Assembly (NCBI GenBank): GCA_024291935.2
Contig: CM044305.1
Coordinates: 90,822,397 to 90,886,396 of the forward strand
DNA: 64,000 nt
Source of the DNA: Okapia johnstoni
Taxonomy: Eukaryota; Chordata; Mammalia; Artiodactyla; Giraffidae
Direction of reading: 5' to 3'
How positions within the stretch are numbered: the stretch's first letter is position 1; each line of letters begins with the position of its first letter. The notes beneath the pieces are model-generated. The model was given only the letters and a program-made list of their open reading frames with translations. It was not told the origin of the DNA and made no database searches. A program made the translations under genes and the position numbers. Of this stretch, positions 21,321-30,960 are shown in pieces.

Positions 21321-21414
21321 TGCTGACCCTGGGGAAGAAATGAAGAAAGGGTAGGTTTGGACACACGTACCTATAAATAAGTTTGAAGACAAGGGAAGGG
21401 ATAAAAAGTTCATA

Positions 21415-21971
21415 CATTACGGCATGTATCTTGGTGAGGACATCTGCCAGGCGTCCTGCTAAGAGTGAAGGCAGCAGAGCTGGGGCTGGGGATTTGAAGA
21501 GTGCTAAGGTTTGGATTAGTCATTGTGGTGAATGGGAGGCACAGAGGACTCCTATCAACAATAAGATTGCACAGTAGCCTTGAAGTCTTTACAAGGTCAG
21601 CTACCAAGTAAGTCAAGGTTTCCCAACTCAGGGAGAGCCTTGGTTAAAAACAAACAAGTAACTATCCTGGGGCCAACACCCTAGGAATCCACTTTCTGCT
21701 GAGCTTCAGGACTTTTCCATTTTGCTGGAGGGGCATCAGGAAAAGTAGCTTTTGGTGGAGATTAAGGTGGGGGGAAATTCTCAACATGTCATTGAGTGAG
21801 GGGAAGAGGAAATGAGGCCCTGTCTGGTGTGATATCTTTCTGCTACGTTTCTCATCTGTCTCTGCTCTGGTCACTTCTCTCTTCTGCCTGTGGCTGGATT
21901 CCCTTACCTTGCTTTAAGTCTTGAGATCCAGCTGCATACCTTTGTGCCCACCCCTGGTGGCAGCAGTGAGG
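21415..21971. other. Unrecognised sequence
   Basis: No repeat or exon recognised; open frames are short and overlap on both strands. Confidence 0.4.
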
Positions 21972-21973
21972 TA

Positions 21974-22031
21974 CTGGGTTGGCCAAAAAGTTCGTGCAGG
22001 GTTTTCCCGAGCAAACATTTTTGCAACCCAA
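21974..22031. mobile_element. Miniature mariner (MADE-like) element
   Basis: The left end ctgggttggccaaaaagttc is a mariner terminal repeat. The right end gcaacccaa is its degenerate complement. TA lies on both sides (21972-21973 and 22032-22033), the mariner target. Only 58 bp, so non-autonomous. Confidence 0.75.
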
Positions 22032-22033
22032 TA

Positions 22034-23928
22034 GTAGCACTCCCAATTTTCTTAGTTGACACCTGGGGAATTTTGGGCCATCAAACCAGAATGAATTCAG
22101 TCAGCCTTTGCCTCCACCTTCTCTTTGCTTTTTGTGCTGCCTGGAATTCTCACCCAGCCATCAGCACATCCTGTTCTTAGATTTTAAACCAGCTAGTGCA
22201 AAAGTGAAGGCAACTTACAGACCATAGGTTACACTTGAGAAACACAGGCCTAGAGGCATCATCTTTCCAATTAGATGGGGGGTGGAGCTCTTGATCCAAT
22301 GGGACCTCCAATGAAGATCCCATTACAGTGTTAGCAAAATGTTGGATGTTAACCAAAAACTGTCCATCAACTTGCAACTCCAGCAATTATAGCTTCCGCA
22401 TGGGAATTTTACTCTAGATGAGACTACATTTCATCCAGGGAGAGCTATCTGGATGGCTCTTATTCAGGATGCAGGTGTGTTGGGTGATTTAAGTAGTTAA
22501 CATTTGTGAAACATGTTGTGCTCTTTCAATGCAAGGTGGTTTGAGAAGAGTCTACTATTGTTAACATCGTATTCTTTTTGAGACACTCCAGAAGTCAGAG
22601 TGTTTTCACACTGGTTTCAGGACTGCACCAAGTTAATCCATTTCTGCAAAATGCCCAAGGAGCCAGCGTGACTTGGAAATGAAGGACAAAAGGGACCCTC
22701 TGAAGATTCAAGACCTCTCAGGACAATTGATGCCAAGAAATGGTAAGCAAATTAGCACTTTGGCTAATTAAAAAATAAATACTCGAAATAGTCAGTGAAA
22801 ATGGCCCATCACCTTGATAAACAGTCAATCTGTTTGAGTAGCATTTCCAGTGTTAATTGAGGTCTGGTGACTCAGTGCCCTGGTGGCCAAAAATCAGTTG
22901 TGAAAAAAAAAAAAAAACTAAAGAGAAGGTACCGAGAGGCCAGGCCCAGGGCCCATGGCTTCTCCCATCTGCAAGCAGCCCCCAGGCCAGCCCTTTGGAA
23001 TGCCAGATGTTTATGCTCTACTTCCTGACCTCCCTTCCAAATGGCAGTTCTTGGAGTCCCACTGAAGGGCTTTGCAGGCTGTTTGTTATTTGCGTGGAGT
23101 GCTGTGGACTTGATTTTTGCTTGAAATGACTTCCTGACAGACTTGCTTCCCAAAATGACAGTATTTCACTAGGAAATGGTTTGAAATCAAGGGCCAAGAG
23201 GTGGACAAGTTCTCCAATGTTCTCCACAGGCCTGAGACCCCAACAGTGGCCTGGGCCCATGGGCAGGGAGGGAGAGCAATATCTATGAACCAAGGAAGAT
23301 CTCGGTTTAAAGCAGCGTATTTTTTAAGCGTCCCTGAGGAGACGTGAGCCTGGGAGTGCTCTGCCTTCCCCAGTGTGGAAACCATGCCAAGGGTAATGAG
23401 AGGAGTAAATGAAAACGTTGAGCCTGGCAGCATGAAAGACTGAGTAAGCCCATAATTCAGTCATCTGTGAGGTGGCTGGAGAAATCGCCTTCTTGTTGGC
23501 AGAGCAGTCCCATGTAGGTGACGACATGTCAGTAATAAAGTGCCTGTCACTCCCACTTGCGTCAGGCCTCTGGTTCTGGATGCCACAGGGAAGAAAGGAC
23601 TGCTTAACTTAATGGCACAAACAGAACCATTGATTGAAAGGGCTGATCCAGTGCTTTCAGCTCTCTGAACAGCCAGCTCTGACTGTCTTTGAGATGCTGG
23701 CCCTCGCTGTGGACAAAGTAGGGGCTTCTATATGAGTCACATCCCTTCCTATAAGCCCGCCTCTTTGGGGAAACCCCATTAGCTTGGCGCTAAATAGACT
23801 CAAATCAAAACTGGTCAGAAACTACAAGCCACATATTCTGTACCCAATATGGTGCCAGGCAGACAGGGGAGAAGTAGTACATCTGCTTATTGTGGGGAGA
23901 AGAGAGACACACAGTACACCTAGAAAAT
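22034..23928. other. Mostly unrecognised sequence
   Basis: About 1.9 kb without a named repeat. A short exon-like segment (22621-22742) is listed separately. An A15 run at 22903-22917 follows a decayed sequence. Overlapping frames at 22857-23430 of 90-115 codons on both strands show no family motif. Confidence 0.4.
22621..22742 (+). other. Exon-like segment (speculative)
   Basis: Preceded by gtgttttcacactggtttcag (AG at 22619-22620) and followed by gtaagc, a good splice donor. After an early stop at 22634-22636, one frame is open to the donor, with ATG at 22679 and residues MKDKRDPLKIQDLSGQLMPR. The acceptor tract is weak and no protein family is recognised, so this may be coincidence. Confidence 0.12.
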
Positions 23929-23929
23929 G

Positions 23930-24330
23930 TTATGACAGGCATAGCAGTGGAATTTACTGAGGGAGAGGGCTCACAGCTTTATGGAGTCACCAGTGAAGGT
24001 TTGTGAAGGAGATGAAGAGGGTGGAAGGAGGTCCAGTCAAGGATTAGAATGTGAGCAAAGATGCTGAGGCAGGTGTGGGATCGATGAGGAGGAAGTCAGG
24101 GAGGGAAACGGTTAGAGACAAGTTGGAGTTAGAGTTGGGCTCAGGAAGGGTTCAGTGCCACTGTGAGGGCTTTGGAAGGTGATACCTGGGCAATACCGAG
24201 GGCCCTGGAGAGACAGGAGCTTCCTAAAGAGAGAAGTGTTTGTGGCAAATGCCTGTGGCTCTGTGTGCAGGACTTGGACTTGTGGGAAGGGGTCATCGCA
24301 GCCATGCAGCGGTGAATGCTTAGCCTAGGC
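23930..24330 (+). repeat. Old interspersed repeat, partial
   Basis: gtgaaggtttgtgaaggaga, gatgctgaggcaggtgtggg and ggctttggaaggtgatacc follow the order of the old family noted at 26.8-31.0 kb. Diverged and non-coding. Confidence 0.35.
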
Positions 24331-24355
24331 TGAGGGCTGGGAAGACTCGAGTGCG

Positions 24356-24479
24356 TGCCAAGTCGCTTCAGTCGTGTCTGACTCTTTGAGACCCCACTGA
24401 CTGCGGCCCGCCAGGCTCCTTCCGTCCATGGGATTCTCCAGGCAAGAATACTGGAGTGGGTTGCCATGCCCTCCTCCGG
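24356..24479 (-). mobile_element. Bov-tA/A-monomer SINE fragment
   Basis: Antisense tail (agtcgcttcagtcgtgtctg) and A monomer to gttgccatgccctcctcc. The tRNA-like head is missing, so this is a 5'-truncated copy. Confidence 0.88.
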
Positions 24480-24514
24480 GGTTGGGGGGTGGGGAGGCAG
24501 GGAGGATGCAAGAC

Positions 24515-24680
24515 ATCACAGCTATGGCATAGGCAAGAACTCTGAAACCACACACCTGGGTTCCAATCCACCCATTCACCACTTACAAGCTGTGTAGCCT
24601 TGAGCAAGAAACCTCACCTCTTTGAGCCTCAGTTTCCTTCTCTGTAAGCTGGGGCAAAACCCTCTTGCTCACCTCATGGG
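24515..24680 (+). mobile_element. MIR SINE, 5' two-thirds
   Basis: ggttccaatccacccattca, acaagctgtgtagccttgag and cctcagtttccttctctgta are consecutive sense MIR blocks. The 3' end is lost. Confidence 0.75.
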
Positions 24681-24689
24681 AAAAGGGCC

Positions 24690-25815
24690 TAGATGCAAAG
24701 AAATATGTCTCTAGCACACAGGCTATTAAGCAGTGGCTTCACATGTTCATACTCGTTGGAAGAGACTTTTTGAGAAAGAACCAGCAGGACTGGGTACCAG
24801 CTAGGACTAGACTTGTGGGGGATGGTGGGACGGGAGTAGGGTGGGGTGGGGGACAGTGGCCCAGATGCCTGAGTCTGGGGAATGAGCTGGCCCTGGGTGG
24901 GGGTGGTGACAAGCCAAGTTGTTTCAGACAGTGTTTGCCAGGGTAAGAGGAACTGCCTTCTAGTCATCTGTTTCATATGTATATTCATCTTCACTGTGCT
25001 CAGGCTGTGAGAGGGCCTTGTTTAGAGAAACACTGCAGCAAAGCAGAAGAAGGTATATTTTAAAGTGACAGGTCTAAAAATACTGCTGTCTCCTTGCCCT
25101 TTCACAGCTGCAGATTCCCAATCCTGATCCTCACTGGGAGAAATAATAAAATGCATATGTTTATAATAAAAATCATATTTCCCTCTTCCTGTGATGTCTC
25201 CCAGTTGTAGGTTCCCATCCGTTTGCTGTTTTACCTATCATTTAACAAATGTATTTTAAGAAAAGTAATCTTTTCCACTGACATGTCCTATAAACGTCAC
25301 ATCCTTAGCTTTGGTTCTCATTGAGGAACCGAGATGCATGTTTTGAATATTTCCAAAAATGCTTTTCACTCCATTCCCAGGCAAGGATTTTCCAGTCTTT
25401 GGGTAGAGATCACATATACAGATAATGCACTATATAATGATGTGGGTCCCTGGGGCTGGATTATCAGCAGACAAGATGAAAATTTGGGTTCTGGGAAAAT
25501 TAGCTACCATTGGCAGCTGAAATCCAGGCCTTAGTTCTTCTGTGGGTCATCCCCGAGGTGTCCTCAGTGCGAGGTATCCTGAGAAGTCAGACTGGGGCCT
25601 TACAACGAGTGGAGTGAGGTGGACGCTGGGAAGTTTTTCGGGAAGGACTGTGGAAGGCAAGGCTGAGGAAGGACAGTGGGCCAGCTCAGCATTCAGTGTG
25701 CGAAGGGCAGGGAAACACCCCTTCCCTTGGTCTGAAGGAAGAGGCTCGATCTGAGGGCAGGTGGATGATACCTGGCTTTGTTCACAGATGTGTCATCCTG
25801 TGGAATAAAGAAAGT
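24690..25815. other. Unrecognised sequence
   Basis: No named repeat. Includes a G-rich patch (24823-24910, many gggg runs) that could form G-quadruplexes on the plus strand, and an AT-rich patch around 25140-25270. Confidence 0.4.
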
Positions 25816-25819
25816 GTGT

Positions 25820-25875
25820 AGCATGTGCTTAGTATGATACCTGGCACATAGTAGGGCACATAGTAGGCCCTCGAG
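25820..25875 (+). mobile_element. MIR/L2-type 3' end with duplicated word
   Basis: gatacctggcacatagtagg is the conserved 3' landmark. The word gcacatagtag occurs twice, 14 bp apart. Confidence 0.35.
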
Positions 25876-26158
25876 CAAGCAGGAGATGAGGGCTGTCAGC
25901 AGCCCTGCCAACTGTGCTGCAGGTCCAGGCAGGACTTGGGTTGGGGGCTGGAAATAGGGAGGCAATGCAGAAGAGTGGTATGAGGGAGAAGACAGACACA
26001 AAGGGCTTGGGGGAGCCAAGCCAGGGACAGCCAACAGGATAGGGGAGAAAGGTATAGAAAGCGTAGTGATTAGGAGGCTGGCAGGGAGCAAGCTCTCCCT
26101 AGTATACTCGGTCATTTCATTGATTCATTCATTCATTTAGCTAACAAGTATATATTGA

Positions 26159-26358
26159 GAGCCCCTGGTGGTTCAGATGGTGAAGAGTCTGCCTGGAGTG
26201 CGGGAGACCCGGGTTCAATCCCTGTGTTGGGAAGATCCCCTGGAGAAGAAAATGACAACCCACTCCAGTATTCTTGCCTGGAGAATCCCATGGACGGAGG
26301 AGCCTGGCAGGCTACAATCCATGGGGTCGCAAAGAGTCGGACACGACTGAGCGACTTT
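26159..26358 (+). mobile_element. Bov-tA SINE, complete
   Basis: Head agcccctggtggttcagatg, box B gggttcaatccc, A monomer and tail to cgactttactc. The old repeat is broken at tattgag, found before the SINE (about 26151-26157) and again at 26748-26754 after the adjoining L1 insertion. Confidence 0.92.
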
Positions 26359-26372
26359 ACTCACTATTTATT

Positions 26373-26737
26373 TATTTATTTATTTTTCCCATACGTGCTC
26401 ACACACTCTTTTTTATTTTCCTTGTGAAATTAAAAAAAAATCAAATCTGCAGTATAATTATTTCATCTGTAAATACTGTCATAGTTGTCTGTAATAGTCA
26501 AGATATTAATATAGTCACAATTTTATTACTGTACCCAAGAAAATTAACAAACATTCCTCAACATTATTTATACCATATTTGGGTTCAATTTCCCATGACT
26601 TTGTTTTTTTGTTTTTTTTTAAAATTTATTTGTTTATTTATTTTTATTTACTTATTTTAGTTGGGGGCTAATTACTTTACAATTTTGTAGTAGTTTTTGC
26701 CATACATTGACATGAATCAGCCATGGGTTCACATGTG
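26373..26737 (-). mobile_element. L1 insertion with candidate 3' transduction
   Basis: On the minus strand this reads: a short ruminant L1 3' end (26655-26737), an A-rich tail (26603-26654), about 215 bp of other sequence (26388-26602) and a second A-rich tail (26373-26387). A perfect 14-bp repeat, actcactatttatt, lies at 26359-26372 and 26738-26751. The extra 215 bp partly resembles an older L1 3' region. Confidence 0.68.
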
Positions 26738-27442
26738 ACTCACTATTTATTGAGCATCTACTTTGTCCTAAGCCCCGATCTAGGTGCTGGTGATTCAGCA
26801 GCAAATAAATGAAGAGAGGGACCCTTCTCCAACAGAATTTACAGACTCAAGGCAATAGGCGGCAAAAGAGGTTTGGGGCTGGGCCTGGAGAGTCATAGTC
26901 CAAAGCTTACCTACCCAAACTGTGGAACCAACCAAATGGGAACCCAGAAGTTGTTCAGCTCGGTCCTTCTCAGTGGTGATCTGTCCTGAATAGTGGGGCC
27001 AATCCCACCCCAAGCTCCTTGACAGGGTCTGTTCTGCCTGGAGGCACAGGAGACCCCTGACACTGAGGACTATTTCTGGGGGAAAAAGTCTGTTTCCTGC
27101 CCCTGTCTCCTGTGGCCAGAAATGCCTTCCACAGAGAAGAAAGCCTAACTTTTCCCATCTCAAGATCCGAATACACTAGGGAAAGTAAAAGCTAAACTAA
27201 CTCAATGATGAATGCTAATCACTAGGGGGAATCAAGCAGGGGGAAGGGAAGGGGTGTGTTGGGGGAAGGGCCCTCAATTTACACAGGGGAGTCAGGGAGT
27301 CATTTCAGTAAGATTCCATTTCAGTGAAAAACTGAAGGAGGAGAGGAGGTGAGCCACGTAGATCTCAGGTGGGAGAGAGAATTCCAGAAAGATGGAACAG
27401 TCTGAGCAAAGACTCTAAAGTAAGATTGTGCCTGGCATTTTC

Positions 27443-27617
27443 TTTTTCTTTTTATTAGTGAATCTTTTTTAAAATTAATTTTTATTTATTTATTTTGCTG
27501 TACCGGGTCTTAGTTGTGGCATCTAGTTGTGGGATCTAGTTCCCTGACCAGGGATCGAAACTGGGCCCCCTTCATTGGGAGCATGGAGTCTTAGCCACTG
27601 GACCACCAGGGAAGTCC
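27443..27617 (-). mobile_element. CHR-type tRNA-Glu SINE
   Basis: A long T-rich tail with attt units (27443-27496), an antisense body and the head complement ending ccaccagggaagtcc. gcctggcattt before and gcccagcattt after may be a worn duplication. Confidence 0.88.
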
Positions 27618-27825
27618 TTGCGCCCAGCATTTTTGAGGAACAATCTATAAGTTGTGGCTGGAGCAGAATGTGTGAGAAGGGAGCAGTATACGCTGGCATG
27701 ATGGAAAGCCAGATCACTTGGGGCCTTGTGGACCATGGTTAAGACTTTGGCTTTGACTTGGAATAAAATGATGAGCTAACTGTGGCTCACATCATGAACT
27801 TTTTATTGCCAAATTCAGACTTAAA

Positions 27826-28440
27826 TTGAAGAAAGTAGGGAAAACCACTAGATCGTTCAGGTATGATCTAAATCAAATCCCTTATGACTATACAGTGGAA
27901 GTGAGAAATAGATTTAAGGGACTAGATCTGATAGATAGAGTGCCTGATGAACTATGGACGGAGGTTCATGACATTGTAGAGGAGACAGGAATCAAGACCA
28001 TCCCCAAGAAAAAGAAATGCAAAAAAGGAAAATGGCTGTCTGAGGAGGCCTTACAAATAGCTGTGAAAAGAAGAGAAGTGAAAAGCAAAGGGGAAAAGGA
28101 AAGATATTCCCATCTGAATGCAGAGTTCCAAAGAAGAGCAAGGAGAGATAAGAAAGCCTTCCTCAGCGACCAATGCAAAGAAATAGAGGAAAATAATAGA
28201 ATGGGAAAGACTAGAGATCTCTTCAAGAAAATTAGAGATACCAAGGAAATATTTCATGTAAAGATGGGCTCAATAAAGGACAGAAGTGGTATGGACCTAA
28301 CAGAAGCAGAAGATATTAAGAAGCGGTGGCAAGAATACACAGAAGAACTGTACAAAAAAGATCTTCATGACCCATATAATCGCGGTGGTGTGATCACTCA
28401 CAATCACCTAGAGCCAGACATCCTGGAATGTGAAGTCTAG
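27826..28440 (+). pseudogene. BovB ORF2 segment 1 (linker before RT)
   Basis: 204 codons in frame 1. Covers the basic linker region between endonuclease and reverse transcriptase (KKKKCKKGKWLSEEALQ; RRDKKAFLSDQCKEIEENN; KKRWQEYTEELYKKDL). The ATG is an internal Met, not a real start, because the element is 5'-truncated. The frame ends at a TAG at 28438-28440 (an AAG codon in the copy at 60.07 kb), and a 1-nt deletion near 28,508 then moves the frame. Confidence 0.9.
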
Positions 28441-28526
28441 TGGGCCTTAGAAAGCATCACTATGAACAAAGCTAGTGGAGGTGATGAAATTCCAGTTGAG
28501 CTATTTAAATCCTAAAAGATGATGCT

Positions 28527-28832
28527 GTGAAAGTGCTGCACTCGATATGCCAGCAAATTTGGAAAACTCAGCAGTGGCCACAGGACTGGAAAAGGTCAGT
28601 TTTCATCCCAATCCCAAAGAAAGGCAATGCCAAAGAATGTTCAAACTACCGCACAATTGCACTCATCTCACACACTAGCAAAGTAATGCTCAAAATTCTC
28701 CAAGCCAGGCTTCAGCAATACGTGAACCGTGAACTTCCAGATGTTCAAGCTGGTTTTAGAAAAGGCAGAGAAACCAGAGATCAAATTGCCAACATACAGT
28801 GGATCATCGAAAAAGCAAGAGAGTTTCAGTAA
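28527..28832 (+). pseudogene. BovB ORF2 segment 2 (RT N-terminal blocks)
   Basis: 101 codons in frame 3 with the early RT blocks SVFIPIPKKGNAKECSNYR and QAGFRKGRETRDQ. Ends at a TAA at 28830-28832 where the other copy has a Lys codon. The RT motif A region (DYAKAFD) follows immediately in the same frame at 28833-28871. Confidence 0.9.
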
Positions 28833-28871
28833 AACATCTGCTTTATTGACTATGCCAAAGCCTTTGACTAT

Positions 28872-29204
28872 GTGGATCACTGTAAACTGTGGAAAATTCT
28901 GAAGGAGATGGGAATTTCAGACCACCTGACCTGCCTCTTGAGAAACCTGTATGCAGGTCAGGAAGCAACAGTTAGAACTGGACATGGAACAACAGACTGG
29001 TTCCATATCGGGAAAGGAGTACGTCAAGGCTGTATATTGTCACCCTGCTTGTTTAACTTATATGCAGAGTACATCATGAGAAACGCTAGGCTGGAGGAAG
29101 CACAAGCTGGAATCAAGATTGCCAGGAGAAATATCAATAACCTCAGATATGCAGATGACATCACCGTTATGGAAGAAAGTGAAGAAGAACTAAAGATCCT
29201 CTGA
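28872..29204 (+). pseudogene. BovB ORF2 segment 3 (RT catalytic core)
   Basis: 110 codons, same frame as segment 2. Contains GVRQGCILSPCLFNLY and the catalytic YADD box at residues 93-96, both with consensus residues. A 1-nt deletion near 29,200 (atcctctgatg against agcctcttgatg in the copy at 60.8 kb) shifts to the next segment. Confidence 0.92.
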
Positions 29205-29710
29205 TGAAAGTGAAAGAGGAGAGTGAAAAAGCTGGCTTAAAACTCAACATTCAGAAAACTAAGATCATGGCATCTGGTCCCATCACTTCATGGCAGATAG
29301 ATGGGGAAACAGTGGAAACAGTGGCTGACTTTATTTTTCTGGACTCCAAAATCACTGCAGATGGTGATTGCAGCCATGAAATTAAAAGACACTTACTCCT
29401 TGGAAAGAAAGTTATGACCAGCCTAGACAGCTTATTAAAAAGCAGAGACATTACTTTGTCAACAAAGGTCCATCTAGTCAAGGCTATGGTTTTTCCAGTA
29501 GTCATGTATGGATGTGAGAGTTGGACTAAAAGAATTGATGCTTTTGAACTGTGGTGTTGGAGAAGACTCTTGAGAGTCCCTTGGACTGCAAGGAGATCCA
29601 ACCAGTCCATCCTAAGGGAGATCAGCCCTGGGTGTTCATTGGAAGGACTGATGTTGAAGCTGAAACTCCAATACTTTGGCCACCTGATGCAAAGAGCTTA
29701 CTCATTTTAA
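29204..29710 (+). pseudogene. BovB ORF2 segment 4 (C-terminal)
   Basis: 168 codons in frame 2: GLKLNIQKTKIMASG, KITADGDCSHEIKRHLLLG, VFPVVMYGCESWT, and FELWCWRRLLRVPWTARRS. Several codons are deleted after ESWT relative to the copy at 61.1 kb. The segment overlaps segment 3 by its first base only. Confidence 0.9.
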
Positions 29711-29911
29711 AAGACCCTGATACTGGGAAAGATTGAGCGCAGGAGGAGAAGGGGACGACAGAGGATGAGATGGTTGGATGGCATCACCGACTCAATGGAC
29801 GTGAGTTTGGGTAAGCTCCGGCAGTTGGTGATAGGGAGGCCTGGCGTGCTGCGGTTCATGGGGCCACAAAGAGTCGGACAAGACTGAGCGACTGAACTGA
29901 ACTGATAGCCA

Positions 29912-30372
29912 ATTAATAAGATTGTGATAGTTTCAGGTGAACAGAGAAGGGACTCAGCCATACATATACATGTATCCATTCTCCCCCAAACTCCCTTCCC
30001 ATCCAGGTTGCCACATAACATTGAGCAGAGTTCCCTGTGCTGTATATACAGTAGTGTGATGTATCACACCTTCTTAAGCCAGTTGTCTATTGGTGGATAC
30101 TTGGGTTGCTTCCGTGTCTTGGCTATTGTAAATAGCGCTTCACTGAACATTGGGGTGCATGGATGTTTTCAGATTAGAGTTTTCATCTTTTCTGGTTATA
30201 TGCCCAGGAGTAAGATTGCTCAGTCACGTGGTTTCTCTAGTTTTTTAAGGAGCCTGCATACTGTTTTCCATAGTGACTGCACAAATTTACATTCCCACCA
30301 ACAGTGTAGGAGTGTTCCCTTTTCTCCACACCCTCTCCAGCATTTATTATTTGTAGACTTTTTGATTATTGG
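29912..30372 (-). mobile_element. Ruminant L1 3'-region fragment abutting BovB
   Basis: gatagtttcaggtgaacaga, cattgagcagagttccctgt, ggtggatacttgggttgctt, ttacattcccaccaacagtg and cacaccctctccagcattta are antisense L1 landmarks from the 3' UTR back into late ORF2. Its terminal A-tail end is missing and BovB sequence stands there instead. Confidence 0.82.
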
Positions 30373-30527
30373 CTGCTATGTTCAGATGAGAGTGTGGGAG
30401 AATAAAGGTAGAAGCATGGAGGGGGCTTATTGACATAGTCCTGGGGTAGAGATGATGGCAGCTCAGGCCAGGGTGGTACAGGTAGAGAACATGAGAAGTG
30501 GTCAGATTCCAGATAGAGTTTGAAAGT

Positions 30528-30658
30528 GTTGAAAATGTTAGTCACACAATCACGTCCAGCTCTTTGTGACCCCATGGACTGAAGCCCACCAGACTCCTCT
30601 GTCCATAGGATTCTCCAGGCAAGAGTACTGGAGTGGGCTGCCATTCCCTTCTCCGCAC
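30528..30658 (-). mobile_element. Bov-tA-type SINE fragment with perfect duplication
   Basis: Antisense tail and A monomer only (agctctttgtgaccccatgg to cattcccttctccgc). Duplication agagtttgaaagt at 30515-30527 and 30659-30671, so the short length is original 5' truncation and not later loss. Confidence 0.92.
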
Positions 30659-30960
30659 AGAGTTTGAAAGTAGAGCCAAAAGCATTTGCTGATGGATTGG
30701 ATTGAGGGCTTAAGAGAAAAGGAAGAATCAAAAATGATGCCCAGGACTTTGGTTTATGCAACTGGAGGAACAGAGTTGCATTAGAGAGATTGAGAAGGTT
30801 GTGGGTGTGTTTGGGGAAGGAAGTAGACACAGGTCAAGTGTCGAGGTTTTGGCATGTTGAATTTGAGGAACTTCTCTGACTTCTAAGTGGAAAGATAGAG
30901 TAGACAGTGGAATAGATGAACTTGGAATTGATGGAATAGGCCCGAGTTGACCTTTGATTG

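Larger units (their letters stand above)
27770..29911 (+). mobile_element. BovB LINE, 5'-truncated, 2.1 kb
   Basis: Starts just before the end of the endonuclease domain (ctcacatcatgaactttt) and runs to the (ACTGA)n 3' end at 29911. It contains the linker, reverse transcriptase and C-terminal part in four open segments. The 3' terminal block gactgagcgactgaactgaa also ends the BovB at 61.5 kb and resembles the Bov-tA tail. Confidence 0.96.
26752..30960 (+). repeat. Old interspersed repeat broken into four visible pieces
   Basis: Pieces at 26752-27442, 27618-27769, 30373-30527 and 30659-30960 read on as one element: tgagcatctactttgtccta; ggccttgtggaccatggtta; gtagagatgatggcagctca; tttgctgatggattggattg; ttttggcatgttgaatttga. 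The gaps are filled by a CHR SINE, BovB, an L1 and a Bov-tA. Family name unresolved. Confidence 0.6.

Noticed and set aside
24823..24910. G-rich patch as a promoter or CpG island
   Set aside because: It has many gggg runs but very few CpG, and no transcript features around it.
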